In this document: positions 27,536 through 38,141 of the stretch, in pieces
Layout: the number at the start of each line of letters is the position of its first letter
Position numbering within the stretch: the first letter of the stretch is position 1
Assembly (NCBI RefSeq): GCF_003347015.1
Contig: NZ_PNFB01000002.1
Span: 186,001 to 250,000, forward strand
From: Brachybacterium sp. YJGR34
GTDB lineage: Bacteria; Actinomycetota; Actinomycetes; Actinomycetales; Dermabacteraceae
DNA: 64,000 nt
Reading direction: 5' to 3'
Made by a program: the position numbers and the translations under genes
Notes under the pieces: generated by a model
Databases searched by the model: none
What the model saw: only the letters and a program-made list of their open reading frames with translations
Told to the model about the DNA's origin: nothing

Positions 27536-28975
27536 TCAGGCGGGGCGCTGCGCCCCGGCGCGCGCCCGGTCGTGCCGCCCGTAGGTCATCCTCCGCAGCA
27601 GGGCCTCGGCCGGTCCGCGCATCCCGCGGGTGTCCATCCAGGCCGCGATCGGCAGCGAGAGCAGCCACACGCCCAGCGCGATCGCGACCGCGGACCAGGT
27701 GGACAGTGACGGGGCCAGGCCCAGGCCCCAGCCGGCCATGAGCGGGGCGATCAGGAGCGACTGGAAGAGGTAGAAGGTCAACGAGCGCTGCCCCACGGCC
27801 GAGAGCATGCGGAGAAGGCCGGGCGGCGCCGCGGTGGGGGACGCGCCCGCATCCCCGGCGGGGACGCCGTAGGCGCGCTCGGCGGGATCCAGCGCCCTGT
27901 CCGCCGCGGCGCGCTCGCGGCGCCGCGCCGTGCGCTCGTCCCGGGTCAGCGTCGGAGCGGGCTCCGGGGCCGCGGCGGCGCGGCCCTCGCCGCGCAGGGC
28001 GAGCAGGCCGAAGGCGGCGGCGTAGCCGATGCCGCAGAGGGTCCCACCCAGAGAGCTGAGGCCCAGGAAGGCCCAGCTCAGCGACTCCGGGAGGGCGGGG
28101 CCGCCGGCGATCGCGAGCGCATCGGGCACGCCCGTGAGCCAGCCGATCGCGATGCCCCCGATCGCCAGACGCGTCAGCGTGCGGCGGTGGCGCCACGGCT
28201 CGTCCAGCAGGCGGTGCCGCGCGGCGATCCATCCCAGCAGGATCGGCAGCGCCGCCCCGGCGAGCGCCGCCGGCAGCAGGGCCACCACCCAGAACCCGAT
28301 CCGGTTCAGGACGGAGGGCAGATAGGCCGTGCCGTAGGCCGCATCCCGCAGCCAGTCGTTGGAATAGGCGGCGGAGGGGGCGCCCATCTGGTCCAGCGTC
28401 TCGGAAGGTGCGAAGGCCGCCAGCACCACGGCGCTGACGACCGAGAGGACGGCGAACAGCGCCATGATCCCGCCGATGATGCCGGCCCAGATCACGAGCG
28501 TGCGGGTGCGCCGGCCGAAGAAGATCCACACCAGCAGCAGGCCCGCCACCGCGTAGGCCCCCAGGATGTCGCCGAAGAAGAGCAGCGCGGCGTGCAGCAG
28601 GCCCAGCAGCAGCATCGCCCAGTGTCGGCGCCGGAGCATCCTCCGCACGGTCCGCGCCTCGAGGCCGCGGTCGATGCGGGAGCGGTAGAACTGCACCATG
28701 CCGTAGCCGAAGAGGAAGGCGAACAGCGGCATCGCCCGATGGTCGACCGCGACGGTCATGATCACCTGGACCACGGTGTCCGCCGGTCCGAGAGCGGGGA
28801 CGTGCGGGGTCATCCCCACGCCTCCCTCGTGGCCCCACAGGAACCAGGAGACGTTGGCGACCGCGATCAGCGCGAGCATCAGCCCGCGCGCGATGTCCGG
28901 GGCGAGGGAGCGGGGCGGACGCGGGGCGACCGGCACCGCGGGGACGGTGGGGGACGAGGCGGCCGAGCTGCTCAT
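27536..28975 (-). CDS. DUF418-domain multi-pass membrane protein
   Basis: The 479-residue protein has about ten transmembrane helices. RSLAPDIARGLMLALIAVAN near residue 25 is the DUF418/YeiB N-terminal motif, and the C-terminal region contains SLTFYLFQSLLIAPLMAGWG, typical of the DUF418 domain. A charged cytoplasmic loop of ~50 residues (TLTRDERTARRRERAAADRA) interrupts the helices. The family is related to acyltransferase-3 membrane proteins; function unknown. The ATG at 28975 starts the conserved part. Confidence 0.82.
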   Translation of the reverse strand: MSSSAASSPTVPAVPVAPRPPRSLAPDIARGLMLALIAVANVSWFLWGHEGGVGMTPHVPALGPADTVVQVIMTVAVDHRAMPLFAFLFGYGMVQFYRSRIDRGLEARTVRRMLRRRHWAMLLLGLLHAALLFFGDILGAYAVAGLLLVWIFFGRRTRTLVIWAGIIGGIMALFAVLSVVSAVVLAAFAPSETLDQMGAPSAAYSNDWLRDAAYGTAYLPSVLNRIGFWVVALLPAALAGAALPILLGWIAARHRLLDEPWRHRRTLTRLAIGGIAIGWLTGVPDALAIAGGPALPESLSWAFLGLSSLGGTLCGIGYAAAFGLLALRGEGRAAAAPEPAPTLTRDERTARRRERAAADRALDPAERAYGVPAGDAGASPTAAPPGLLRMLSAVGQRSLTFYLFQSLLIAPLMAGWGLGLAPSLSTWSAVAIALGVWLLSLPIAAWMDTRGMRGPAEALLRRMTYGRHDRARAGAQRPA

Positions 28976-29017
28976 GGCAGGCCTTTCGCTGGGGCGGCTC
29001 CGCGGCGGACCGCGTGA

Positions 29018-30241
<1,224 letters not shown>

Positions 30242-30311
30242 TCCCCTCGTCGAACGCATCGGGCCGGGCGTTCGCGCCCGGCCCGTCCGCGTCCCCGGCC
30301 GGTGCGCCGCG

Positions 30312-30818
30312 ATGAACGGGGACGCCGACGGCATCGTCGGCCGGCACGGGTCCGAGGAGGACGCCGACGCCGTCCTGCGCACCCGGGTCGCCGCACTGCT
30401 CGCGCTCCCCGCCGCGGAGGTGCTGGTGGGGCGGTCCTGCCCTCGATGCGGCTCCTCCGGCCACGGCCGACCCTGGGCACGGGCGCGCGGCGCGCGCACC
30501 GAGGTCCCGGTGAGCCTCTCCCGCTGCGGCCCGCACCTGCTGACCGCGGTCGCCCCCACGGGCCGCCTCGGGGTGGACCTCGAGTCGGTGGCGGCCGTGG
30601 CGCGCGGCTGGGACGAGGAGCTGGTGCTCCATCCCAGCGAGCGGGGCGTTGCGCGCTCGCCGCGGGAGCGGGCCGCGCTGTGGGCGCGCAAGGAGGCGAT
30701 CCTCAAGGCGCTGGGCACGGGGCTCACGACGGAGATGAGCAGCCTGCGCGAGGACGACGCGGAGATCGTGGACCTGGCGGCGCCGCCCGGCCACGTCGCG
30801 GCGCTCGCCCGGCTCTGA
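30312..30818 (+). CDS. 4'-phosphopantetheinyl transferase (Sfp/AcpT type)
   Basis: The 168-residue protein carries GVDLESVAAVARGWDE, the GxDxE Mg/CoA motif, and WARKEAILKALGTGL, the [WF]xxKExxxK motif of 4'-phosphopantetheinyl transferases. It would load the phosphopantetheine arm onto the carrier domain of a peptide or polyketide synthetase. The length is short for Sfp (~220). It lies 18 bp before the convergent peptidase gene and about 5 kb from the Pls-like synthetase start, which is its obvious partner; it could serve other carriers as well. Confidence 0.87.
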   Translation: MNGDADGIVGRHGSEEDADAVLRTRVAALLALPAAEVLVGRSCPRCGSSGHGRPWARARGARTEVPVSLSRCGPHLLTAVAPTGRLGVDLESVAAVARGWDEELVLHPSERGVARSPRERAALWARKEAILKALGTGLTTEMSSLREDDAEIVDLAAPPGHVAALARL

Positions 30819-30836
30819 GCGGGCGGCGCGAGCCGC

Positions 30837-32171
30837 TCAGGTGCCGGTGCGACGCGGGCACGGCGGCAGCGCGGTGCGCTCCAGCCAGGCCCCGAACAGC
30901 GCCGAGAGATCCCGCCCGGCGACGTGCTGGGCGTGCTCGAGGAACATGTCCGTGGTGACGCCGCCGCCGCGATGCTCCCGCACCCAGCGCCGCAGGATCT
31001 CGAAGAAGGCGGCGTCGCCCACCTCGACCCGCAGGGCGTGGAGGGTCAGCGCGCCCCGCTTGTAGAGCTGATCGTCGAACATCAGCTCCGGGCCGGGGTC
31101 GACCATCAGCAGATCGTCCTGCTCGAGGTGGGCCAGGGCCCCGTGGTGGCGGTCGACCTCCTCCTGCACGGTGGAGACCCCGGACTCCTCCGCCCACAGC
31201 CACTCGCAGTAGCAGGCGAAGCCCTCGTGCAGCCAGATGTCCTGCCAGCGCCGGAGGGTCACGGCGTTGCCGAACCACTGGTGGGAGAGCTCGTGGGCGA
31301 TCAGCCGCACCGACTCCCACGCGGGGTCCAGGAGGTTGCGGCCGAAGGTGGACAGCCCCTGGGACTCCAGCGGGATCTCGAGCTCGTCCTCGGTGATCAC
31401 GGAGGTGTAGGAGGGGAAGGGGTAGTCGCCGAACAGCGAGCTGAAGAAGGTGAGCATCGCGGGCTGGCGGCCGAAGGTCTCCGCGAGCACGGCACGGTCG
31501 GTCCGCGCCGGGACGTAGCTGCGCACCGGCACCAGGGTGCCGGGATGCTCCACGAGCTCGTAGCGCCCGATCTGGACCGTCGCGAGGTACGTGGCCATCG
31601 GCACCGCCTGCTCGTACACCCAGGTGACGGCGTTGCCGCGGCGGCGGGTCTCGCGCAGCTCGCCGGAGAAGGCGACGGTGTAGTCCGGCGGTGCGGACAG
31701 CGACAGCGAGTAGGTGGCCTTGCTGTCCGGGCGGTCGTTGCAGGGGAACCAGCTGGGAGCGCCGTGGGGCTGCGCGGCGACGATCACCCCGTCCTCCAGC
31801 TCCTCCCAGCCGGCGCCGCCCAGCACGCGCGAGCGCACGGGGCGGGGCTTGCCGGAGTACTTCACCCGCACCGTGAGCTGCTGGCCGGGACGTGCGGCGC
31901 AGCGGATCACGAGCCGGCCGTGGTGGTGGGAGGCCTTCTGGCCGCGCCCGTCCACGGACACCTTCTGCACCTGCAGGCCGTGGAGATCCAGGTGGAGCTC
32001 CTCGGCGGCGACCAGAGGGCGGAGGGTGAGGGTGGCCTCGCCGTCCAGGCGATTGCCCTCGACCTTGTACCCGAGGGAGAGGTCGTAGTGGACCACGTCG
32101 TACCGGGCATCGCCGTGGCCGGGCAGGTACGGGTCCGATCCGGCCCGCGGGTCGGTGGCGGTCGTGCTCAT
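30837..32171 (-). CDS. M1-family zinc metallopeptidase (Pld-like candidate)
   Basis: The 444-residue protein is a short M1 peptidase: an N-terminal beta domain, then catalytic HELSH at residues 293-297 and the third zinc ligand Glu316 in WLHEGFA, exactly 18 residues later. Instead of the GAMEN exopeptidase loop it has PLESQGLST. The large C-terminal helical domain of aminopeptidase N is missing. There is no signal peptide. Its start overlaps the end of the Pls-like synthetase by 4 bp, so it is co-expressed with it. In epsilon-poly-lysine producers a polymer-degrading M1-like aminopeptidase (Pld) neighbours pls; this is a plausible counterpart. Confidence 0.85.
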   Translation of the reverse strand: MSTTATDPRAGSDPYLPGHGDARYDVVHYDLSLGYKVEGNRLDGEATLTLRPLVAAEELHLDLHGLQVQKVSVDGRGQKASHHHGRLVIRCAARPGQQLTVRVKYSGKPRPVRSRVLGGAGWEELEDGVIVAAQPHGAPSWFPCNDRPDSKATYSLSLSAPPDYTVAFSGELRETRRRGNAVTWVYEQAVPMATYLATVQIGRYELVEHPGTLVPVRSYVPARTDRAVLAETFGRQPAMLTFFSSLFGDYPFPSYTSVITEDELEIPLESQGLSTFGRNLLDPAWESVRLIAHELSHQWFGNAVTLRRWQDIWLHEGFACYCEWLWAEESGVSTVQEEVDRHHGALAHLEQDDLLMVDPGPELMFDDQLYKRGALTLHALRVEVGDAAFFEILRRWVREHRGGGVTTDMFLEHAQHVAGRDLSALFGAWLERTALPPCPRRTGT

Positions 32172-35100
32172 TCGTCGTCCTCCCAGGGGCCGATGGGGTT
32201 GCCGGTCCAGCGGGTCCCGGCGGGGACGCGCTCGCCGCGCATCACGAGCGAGACCGGGCCGACGGTGGCGTGGCGGTCGATGGTCGCGGCCGGCAGGATC
32301 ACGCTGCCGGGTCCCAGGGTCGCACCTGCACCGAGGGTGACGGTGTCCATGCTCAGCACCCGGTCGTGGAAGAGGTGGGTCTGGACCACGCAGCCGCGGT
32401 TCACGGTGGCGCCGTCACCCAGCGTCACCAGGTCCGTCTCCGGCAGCCAGTACGAGTCGCACCAGACGCCCGTGCCCACCCTCACGCCCAGCAGGCGCAG
32501 CCAGAGGTTCAGGGCGACGGTGCCGGCGGTGACGTTGGCGAACCAGGGGGCCGCGAGCACCTCGGTGAAGGTGTCCGCCAGCTCGTCCCGCCACACGAAG
32601 GGCGTGAACAGGGCGTGCTCGCCGGGCCGGTGGCGGCCGACGATCAGCCACTTCGCCGCGACCGTGATCAGCGCTGCGAGCACGCCCGCCGCGAGCAGGA
32701 GCACCCCGCCCAGGAGCACGGCGGCCACGATCCCCGCCGTGCCGCGCAGCAGGAGGGCGTACAGCGCGGCGCCCACCGCGACGGGCAGCAGCAGCGCGAT
32801 CAGCAGCGGGACCAGGCGCAGGGTCTCCACCAGCCCGCGCTGGACGCGCAGGCCGAGCGGTGGATCGTAGGTGCGGCTCGCGTCCTGCGCGCCCTCGATG
32901 CGGCGCAGCTTCCGCGGCGGGGAGCCCAGCCAGGAGGTGCCGGCCTTGGCGGACTTGCGCCGGGGCGCCGCGGACAGCACGGCCACCAGCGACTGCTTGG
33001 GGACCTTGCGTCCCGGGGCGAGCATCCCGGAGTTGCCCACGAAGGCCCGCTTGCCCACCTTGACCCGCTCCACGCGGATCCAGCCGCCACCCAGCTCGTA
33101 GGCACCCACCAGGGTGTCGTCGGCGAGGAAGGCATGATCGCCCACCTGCACCAGGCTCGGGATGAGCAGCACGGTCGAGGCCTCGACGCCGCGCCCCACC
33201 TTCGCCCCGAGCAGCCGCAGCCACCACGGCGTCAGGGCACCGGAGTAGATCGGGAACAGCCAGGTGCGGGCCTCGTCCAGCAGGCGCAGCGTCCCCCAGA
33301 TCGCCACCCCCGCGGCGGAGCGCAGCGGATGATGGCCGGGGGAGACGGCGAGGGCGAGCAGCCGGGTGAGGACCACCACGGCGAGCACGGCGACGGCGAA
33401 GCCGGTCAGAGCGGCCAGCGGCGTCCACGGCAGCGCGGCGCGCACCGCCTCGGTGAAGGTCGCGCTCCCGCGCACGGCGGGGGCCAGCACGGCGGCGCCG
33501 GCCAACACCGACAGCGCGGGGATGGCGGCGATCAGCCCCGCCACCAGCCCGAAGCCCAGCAGCCACAGGGCCGGGCGGCGCGGTGCGTCGACGGACCAGG
33601 GCCCGCGGGCGGAGCCCTGGCGCTCGGCGGGCGATCCGGACCAGAACTCGCCCGCGGGCACGGTGCCGAGCACCGCGGAGCCGGGCGCGATCTCCGCCTC
33701 CCGGCCGATCCGCGCATCGGGCCCCAGCGTGCTGCGTGCCCCGATCCGGGCGCGCTTGCCGATCCGGATCGTGCCGATCCGCAGCCGGTCCCCGTCGATC
33801 CAGTGGCCGGCCAGGTCCACCTCCGGCTCCACCGAGGCACCGGCGCCCAGGGTGAGCATCCCGGTGACCGGCGGCAGGGTGTGCAGGTCGGCGTCGCGGC
33901 CGATCCGTGCCCCGAGCAGCCGTGCATAGACCGGGAGCCACAGCGCACCGGCGATGCGCGGGGCCGCCAGCTCCTCCTGGATCCGCTCGGCGAGCCAGAG
34001 CCGGAGGTGGACGCGGCCGCCGCGCGGATAGCTGCCCGCCTCCACCCCGCGCAGCAGCAGCCGGGCCAGCAGCGCGGCCAGGGCCATCCGGCCCGGCGGC
34101 AGCAGCAGCACCGCCGCGGCCGGGATCCACAGCCACAGCGGGAACGCCGCCGCCCAGGGCAGCGGCGTGGTCCACGCCAGGACACTCGAGGCGATCATCA
34201 GCCAGGTGATCCAGCGCAGCGCGGCCAGGGTGCGCAGCGGCACCAGCACCAGCAGCTGGGCCAGCTGGGAGCGGCGCCGCAGCGGGGAGACGGTGCGGTC
34301 GCTGACGGTGCTCGAGGCGCCCATGGCATCCAGGTGGGACGCGAGAGCGGCGAGCTTCGGATGCTCGTAGACGTCGCCGACGGTGAGCTCGGGATGCTTC
34401 TCCCGCAGCCGGCCGACCACCTGCGCGGCGGTCAGCGAGCCGCCGCCCAGGTCGAAGAAGTCGTCGGTGCCGGAGGAGACCTCCGCGCCGAGCACCTCCG
34501 CCCAGATCTCCGCGATCCAGGCGCCGGTGCCGGTCAGGGCGACGGCCGCTCGGGGCGCCTTCGGCAGCGGCCAGGGCAGGGCGTCGCGGTCGACCTTGCC
34601 GGAGGTGCGGGTGGGCATCTCGGCGACCACCGCCAGGCGCGGCACGAGCGCGGCGGGCATCCGCTCGCGCAGCAGGGCCCGGGCGGCCTCGGCCTCGAAG
34701 CGCGAGCCCTCGCCCTCCTCGACGGTCAGGTAGCCGACCAGGAGCGAGTTGCCCGAGCGGGTCCTGCGCACCGCGGCCGCGGCGGAGACCACGCCGGGCA
34801 GGCGCAGCAGCTGGTCGTCGATCTCGCCAAGCTCGATGCGCCGCCCGCCCAGCTTGATCTGGTCGTCGGCCCGGCCGCCGAAGAGCAGCCCGGCGGGGTC
34901 GTTGACGACGATGTCGCCGGAGCGGTACGCGCGGTCCCAGCCCAGGGACGGCATCGGGGCGTACTTCTCGGCGTCCTTGGCGGGATCGAGGTAGCGCGCC
35001 AGCCCCACCCCGCCGATGATCAGCTCCCCGGACTCGCCCGCGGCGACCGGACGGCCCTCGGCGTCGACGACGGCGAGGTCCCAGCCGTCCAAAGGCAGGC

Positions 35101-36055
35101 CGATGCGCACCGGGGCGGTGCCGTCGAGGATCGCGCCGCAGGCCACGACCGTCGCCTCGGTGGGGCCGTAGGTGTTCCAGACCTCGCGCCCGGGGGCCTG
35201 CAGGCGGGCGGCGAGCTCGGGCGGGCAGGCCTCCCCGCCCATGATCAGCAGCCGCACCTCGGCCAGCGCCTCGTCGGGCCACAGTGAGACCAGGGTGGGG
35301 ACGGTGGAGACGATGGTGATGCGGTTGGCCTGCAGCCAGGGCCCCACGTCGACCCCGGAGCGGACCAGCGAGCGCGGTGCCGGGACCAGGCAGGCTCCGT
35401 AGGCCCAGGCCAGCCACATCTCCTCGCAGCTCGCGTCGAAGGCGACGGAGAGGCCGGCCATGACCCGGTCGCCCGGACCGATCGGAGCGTCCTGGAGGAA
35501 CATCCGCGATTCGGCCTCGACGAAGGCGGCGGCGCTGCGGTGGCTGACGGCCACGCCCTTGGGCTTGCCGGTGGAGCCCGAGGTGAAGATGACCCAGGCG
35601 TCGTCGCCGGGCACGGTCTCGCCCCCGGCGACGGGCGCGGCGGCGTCGCCGGCGGCCGTGGGGGTGATGACCAGATCGTTGCCGATCACCGCGAGGGCCG
35701 CGGACTCCTCGATGACCACGCGGGCCCGCTCGTCGGGGTCGTCGGCGTCGATGGGGACGTAGGCGGCGCCGGCCAGCAGGGTGCCGATGATCGCGACGTA
35801 CAGGTCGGTGGTGCCGGACTTGACGCGCACGGCGACCGTGGACCCGGGACCCGCGCCGAGGTCCGCGAGCCGTGCGGCGAGCTCGGTGGCCGCCTCGTCC
35901 AGCTCCGTGTACGTGAGGGTCTCGATCCCGCTGTCCACGGCCGGGGCGTCCCCGTGGGCGGCGACCGTGCGGCGGAAGACGTCCACCAGGGTGGAGGGGG
36001 CGGGCGCCCTGCTCCCGGCGAGGAGCTCGGGAAGAGGCCGCACGGTGTCGTTCAT
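32168..36055 (-). CDS. Pls/PosA-family single-module peptide synthetase, probable poly(amino acid) synthetase
   Basis: The 1295-residue protein has an adenylation domain (1-500; FTSGSTGKPKG at 157-167, YGPTE at 296-300, SGKVDRDAL at 485-493) and a carrier domain with Ser540 in LGGGSLTAAQ. About six membrane helices then alternate with three tandem left-handed beta-helix-like acyltransferase blocks, full of hexapeptide repeats such as IGRDADLHTL and IGARSTLGPDARIG. Epsilon-poly-L-lysine synthetase Pls (~1320 residues) has this layout. Aligning by eye to GrsA gives the code D207, A208, E211, S250, I271, G273, T295, V303, V304, K487, close to a known lysine code. It lacks condensation and thioesterase domains. 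The ATG at 36055 begins the family match. Confidence 0.87.
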   Translation of the reverse strand: MNDTVRPLPELLAGSRAPAPSTLVDVFRRTVAAHGDAPAVDSGIETLTYTELDEAATELAARLADLGAGPGSTVAVRVKSGTTDLYVAIIGTLLAGAAYVPIDADDPDERARVVIEESAALAVIGNDLVITPTAAGDAAAPVAGGETVPGDDAWVIFTSGSTGKPKGVAVSHRSAAAFVEAESRMFLQDAPIGPGDRVMAGLSVAFDASCEEMWLAWAYGACLVPAPRSLVRSGVDVGPWLQANRITIVSTVPTLVSLWPDEALAEVRLLIMGGEACPPELAARLQAPGREVWNTYGPTEATVVACGAILDGTAPVRIGLPLDGWDLAVVDAEGRPVAAGESGELIIGGVGLARYLDPAKDAEKYAPMPSLGWDRAYRSGDIVVNDPAGLLFGGRADDQIKLGGRRIELGEIDDQLLRLPGVVSAAAAVRRTRSGNSLLVGYLTVEEGEGSRFEAEAARALLRERMPAALVPRLAVVAEMPTRTSGKVDRDALPWPLPKAPRAAVALTGTGAWIAEIWAEVLGAEVSSGTDDFFDLGGGSLTAAQVVGRLREKHPELTVGDVYEHPKLAALASHLDAMGASSTVSDRTVSPLRRRSQLAQLLVLVPLRTLAALRWITWLMIASSVLAWTTPLPWAAAFPLWLWIPAAAVLLLPPGRMALAALLARLLLRGVEAGSYPRGGRVHLRLWLAERIQEELAAPRIAGALWLPVYARLLGARIGRDADLHTLPPVTGMLTLGAGASVEPEVDLAGHWIDGDRLRIGTIRIGKRARIGARSTLGPDARIGREAEIAPGSAVLGTVPAGEFWSGSPAERQGSARGPWSVDAPRRPALWLLGFGLVAGLIAAIPALSVLAGAAVLAPAVRGSATFTEAVRAALPWTPLAALTGFAVAVLAVVVLTRLLALAVSPGHHPLRSAAGVAIWGTLRLLDEARTWLFPIYSGALTPWWLRLLGAKVGRGVEASTVLLIPSLVQVGDHAFLADDTLVGAYELGGGWIRVERVKVGKRAFVGNSGMLAPGRKVPKQSLVAVLSAAPRRKSAKAGTSWLGSPPRKLRRIEGAQDASRTYDPPLGLRVQRGLVETLRLVPLLIALLLPVAVGAALYALLLRGTAGIVAAVLLGGVLLLAAGVLAALITVAAKWLIVGRHRPGEHALFTPFVWRDELADTFTEVLAAPWFANVTAGTVALNLWLRLLGVRVGTGVWCDSYWLPETDLVTLGDGATVNRGCVVQTHLFHDRVLSMDTVTLGAGATLGPGSVILPAATIDRHATVGPVSLVMRGERVPAGTRWTGNPIGPWEDDE

Positions 36056-36344
36056 CCGGTGATTGTCACCCGGGCAGGTGTCGTGACCGTGGCGCAGGAG
36101 GGAACAGGCCGTGGATCTCACACGGATGTGCAGGTCATGGGCGCTCTCGAGCGCCGACCGAGGGCCGGGGCGGCCACCACCCGCGCGAGGACGGGATGCG
36201 GTGGCGGGTGACGTGACCGCCGCCACGAACCATCCGGTCGACCGCTATGACCTGCGAAGACGCCGAGGTGCCACGATTCGCCCCCGGGGACGGCGCAGAC
36301 TGGCCGAGCATGACCCCTTCCCCCTACAGAGAGGACGCACAGCA

Positions 36345-36629
36345 ATGGGCCTCATCGGACTCATCATCTCCTGGCTGGTCATCGGCGCCGTCGTCGGCCT
36401 GATCGCCCGGGCCGTCATGCCCGGCAAGCAGGCGATGGGACTGGGCATGACCATCGTGCTCGGTGTCATCGGCGCGATCGTCGGCGGTCTCATCGGCGCG
36501 CTCCTGGGCGGTGACGGCGTCAGCGGCATCATGAGCAATCCCTGGAGCCTCGGCACCGTGCTGCTCGCCGTGGTCGGCGCGGTCGTCGTCATGGCCGTCT
36601 ACGGCCTGGTGACGCGCAGCCGCGCCTGA
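36345..36629 (+). CDS. GlsB/YeaQ/YmgE-family small membrane protein
   Basis: The 94-residue protein has three glycine-rich helices: MGLIGLIISWLVIGAVVGLI, then ARAVMPGKQAMGLGMTIVLG and a C-terminal GTVLLAVVGAVVVM. The family is linked to envelope or general stress. GAGAGGAC lies 9-14 nt before the ATG. It is divergent from the Pls-like synthetase with 289 bp between them. Confidence 0.85.
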   Translation: MGLIGLIISWLVIGAVVGLIARAVMPGKQAMGLGMTIVLGVIGAIVGGLIGALLGGDGVSGIMSNPWSLGTVLLAVVGAVVVMAVYGLVTRSRA

Positions 36630-36743
36630 GCGGTCGCCTCCGGTCCGCTCGGCGGATCCAGACCTCGGCGGCGCCGTCCCGAACCTCGGGACGGCGCCGC
36701 TCGCGTCTCCAGGTCCGTCCCCTCGGCCCACCGGGAACGCCCC

Positions 36744-37397
36744 TCAGCGCGGCACGTCGGCCCGTCGCCGTCCCGTCTCCTCGACGGCGAGGCGGCCGGA
36801 GGACCAGCGCGCGGTGTCCGCCGCCAGCGCCGGGAGGTCCTCCGGGGCCAGCAGCACCGTGAGCGTCGCCCGCCGGGCGCCGTACTGCGTGGGCTCCATC
36901 TGCGCGCCGCGGCTCGCGGCCCACAGCCGCACCGCGTTCTCCGCGACACCGATCTGCGCCGGCGGCACCTCGATCTCCGCGACGGACAGCTCCGTGCGGC
37001 GCAGCAGCTCCGCCGCGCCGAGGGCCTGCTCGACGCCCGCGGTGTAGGCGCGCAGCAGCCCGCCGGCGCCCAGCTTGGTGCCGCCGAAGTAGCGGATGAC
37101 GATCGCGAGGGTGTCCACGACACCGGCCTGCAGCAGGGACTGCAGCATCGGCATCCCGGCGGTGCCGGACGGCTCGCCGTCGTCGTGGGAGCGGTGGACC
37201 TGCGCGCGCTGCGGGGTCTCGGCGAGGACGAGGGCGGAGCAGTGGTGGCGGGCATCGGGGTGCTGGGAGCGGGCCGCGCGCAGCCGCTCCTCGACCTGCT
37301 CGAGGTCCTCCACGCGGTGCAGCCGGGTGAGGAACCGCGAGCGCTTCTCGACCAGCTCGGTCTCGACGTCGGCGGCGAGGACGAGGGGATCGGGCAT
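36744..37397 (-). CDS. YigZ/IMPACT-family protein
   Basis: The 217-residue protein has the IMPACT N-terminal fold, with KRSRFLTRLHRVEDLEQV near residue 18, DDGEPSGTAGMPMLQ near residue 70, and IRYFGGTKLGAGGLLRAYTA near 105. A DUF1949-type domain follows. The ATG at 37397 begins the conserved region. Function in bacteria is unsettled; yeast IMPACT regulates Gcn2. Confidence 0.9.
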   Translation of the reverse strand: MPDPLVLAADVETELVEKRSRFLTRLHRVEDLEQVEERLRAARSQHPDARHHCSALVLAETPQRAQVHRSHDDGEPSGTAGMPMLQSLLQAGVVDTLAIVIRYFGGTKLGAGGLLRAYTAGVEQALGAAELLRRTELSVAEIEVPPAQIGVAENAVRLWAASRGAQMEPTQYGARRATLTVLLAPEDLPALAADTARWSSGRLAVEETGRRRADVPR

Positions 37398-37486
37398 GCC
37401 GAGCAGTCTAGGCACAGCCGAAGAGAGCAGGACGGACGATAACCTGATCGCGTCCCCGCTCCGTTCCATCCCTCCAGGAGACCACC

Positions 37487-38092
37487 GTGACCGTGCCCAG
37501 CTCCTCTGCGCCGCAGAACCCGCTCTCCCCGCAGGGCGGGGCGCCCTCCCCGTACGGCACTCCGGCGCCGGCGCCGAAGAAGCCGTCGAAGGCCCCGACG
37601 ATCCTCATGATCATCGGCGGCGTCATCCTCGCGCTGAGCGTGATCGTCGGGATCGTGCTCGCGGTGATCGGGATCGGCGGCGTGGTCGGCTCGACCGGTG
37701 ACCTCGAGGAGTTCTCCGGCGGCTCCGGGACCATCTCCGCAGAGGCCGGCGAGGAGCTGCAGGTCTACGCCGACGAGAACGCGATGGCCCCCGTCGAGTG
37801 CACGATCAGCGGCCCCTCCGAGTCCTCGGTGGGCCCCGGCCCGTCGCAGAGCAGCACGATCGGCACCGGGGACACCACCTGGGTGTCCGTGGACTCCTTC
37901 ACCGCGAAGGACGCCGGGGAGTACACCGTGGACTGCGGCGGCACCCCGATCGCCGTGGGGCCGCCCGTCTCCATCGGCGGCATCTTCGCCGGCGTGGGCG
38001 GCATCCTGATCGGGGTCTTCGGCGGCATCATCGGCGCCGTGCTGCTGGCCCTCGGCATCATCCTGAAGATCGTGGGCCGCAAGAAGGCCTGA
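37487..38092 (+). CDS. Hypothetical membrane-anchored protein
   Basis: The 201-residue protein has a Pro/Ser-rich N-terminus, one hydrophobic helix (about residues 40-66, ILMIIGGVILALSVIVGIVL), an extracellular-type acidic domain with cysteines in VECTISGPSES and TVDCGGTPIAVG, and a C-terminal helix GVGGILIGVFGGIIGAVLLA. I do not recognise a family. The start is a GTG with GGAGA 8-12 nt upstream. It is divergent from the YigZ gene. Confidence 0.6.
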   Translation: MTVPSSSAPQNPLSPQGGAPSPYGTPAPAPKKPSKAPTILMIIGGVILALSVIVGIVLAVIGIGGVVGSTGDLEEFSGGSGTISAEAGEELQVYADENAMAPVECTISGPSESSVGPGPSQSSTIGTGDTTWVSVDSFTAKDAGEYTVDCGGTPIAVGPPVSIGGIFAGVGGILIGVFGGIIGAVLLALGIILKIVGRKKA

Positions 38093-38141
38093 GCGCCTCT
38101 CCGGGACGCTCGGCGAGGGGCATTGAGGCCCTGATCCACCG

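Noticed and set aside
32270..35287. Very long plus-strand open frame (~1000 codons) opposite the Pls-like synthetase
   Set aside because: It is antisense to strong adenylation and hexapeptide motifs; its translation is low-complexity Gly/Arg/Gln, as expected for a shadow in very GC-rich DNA.
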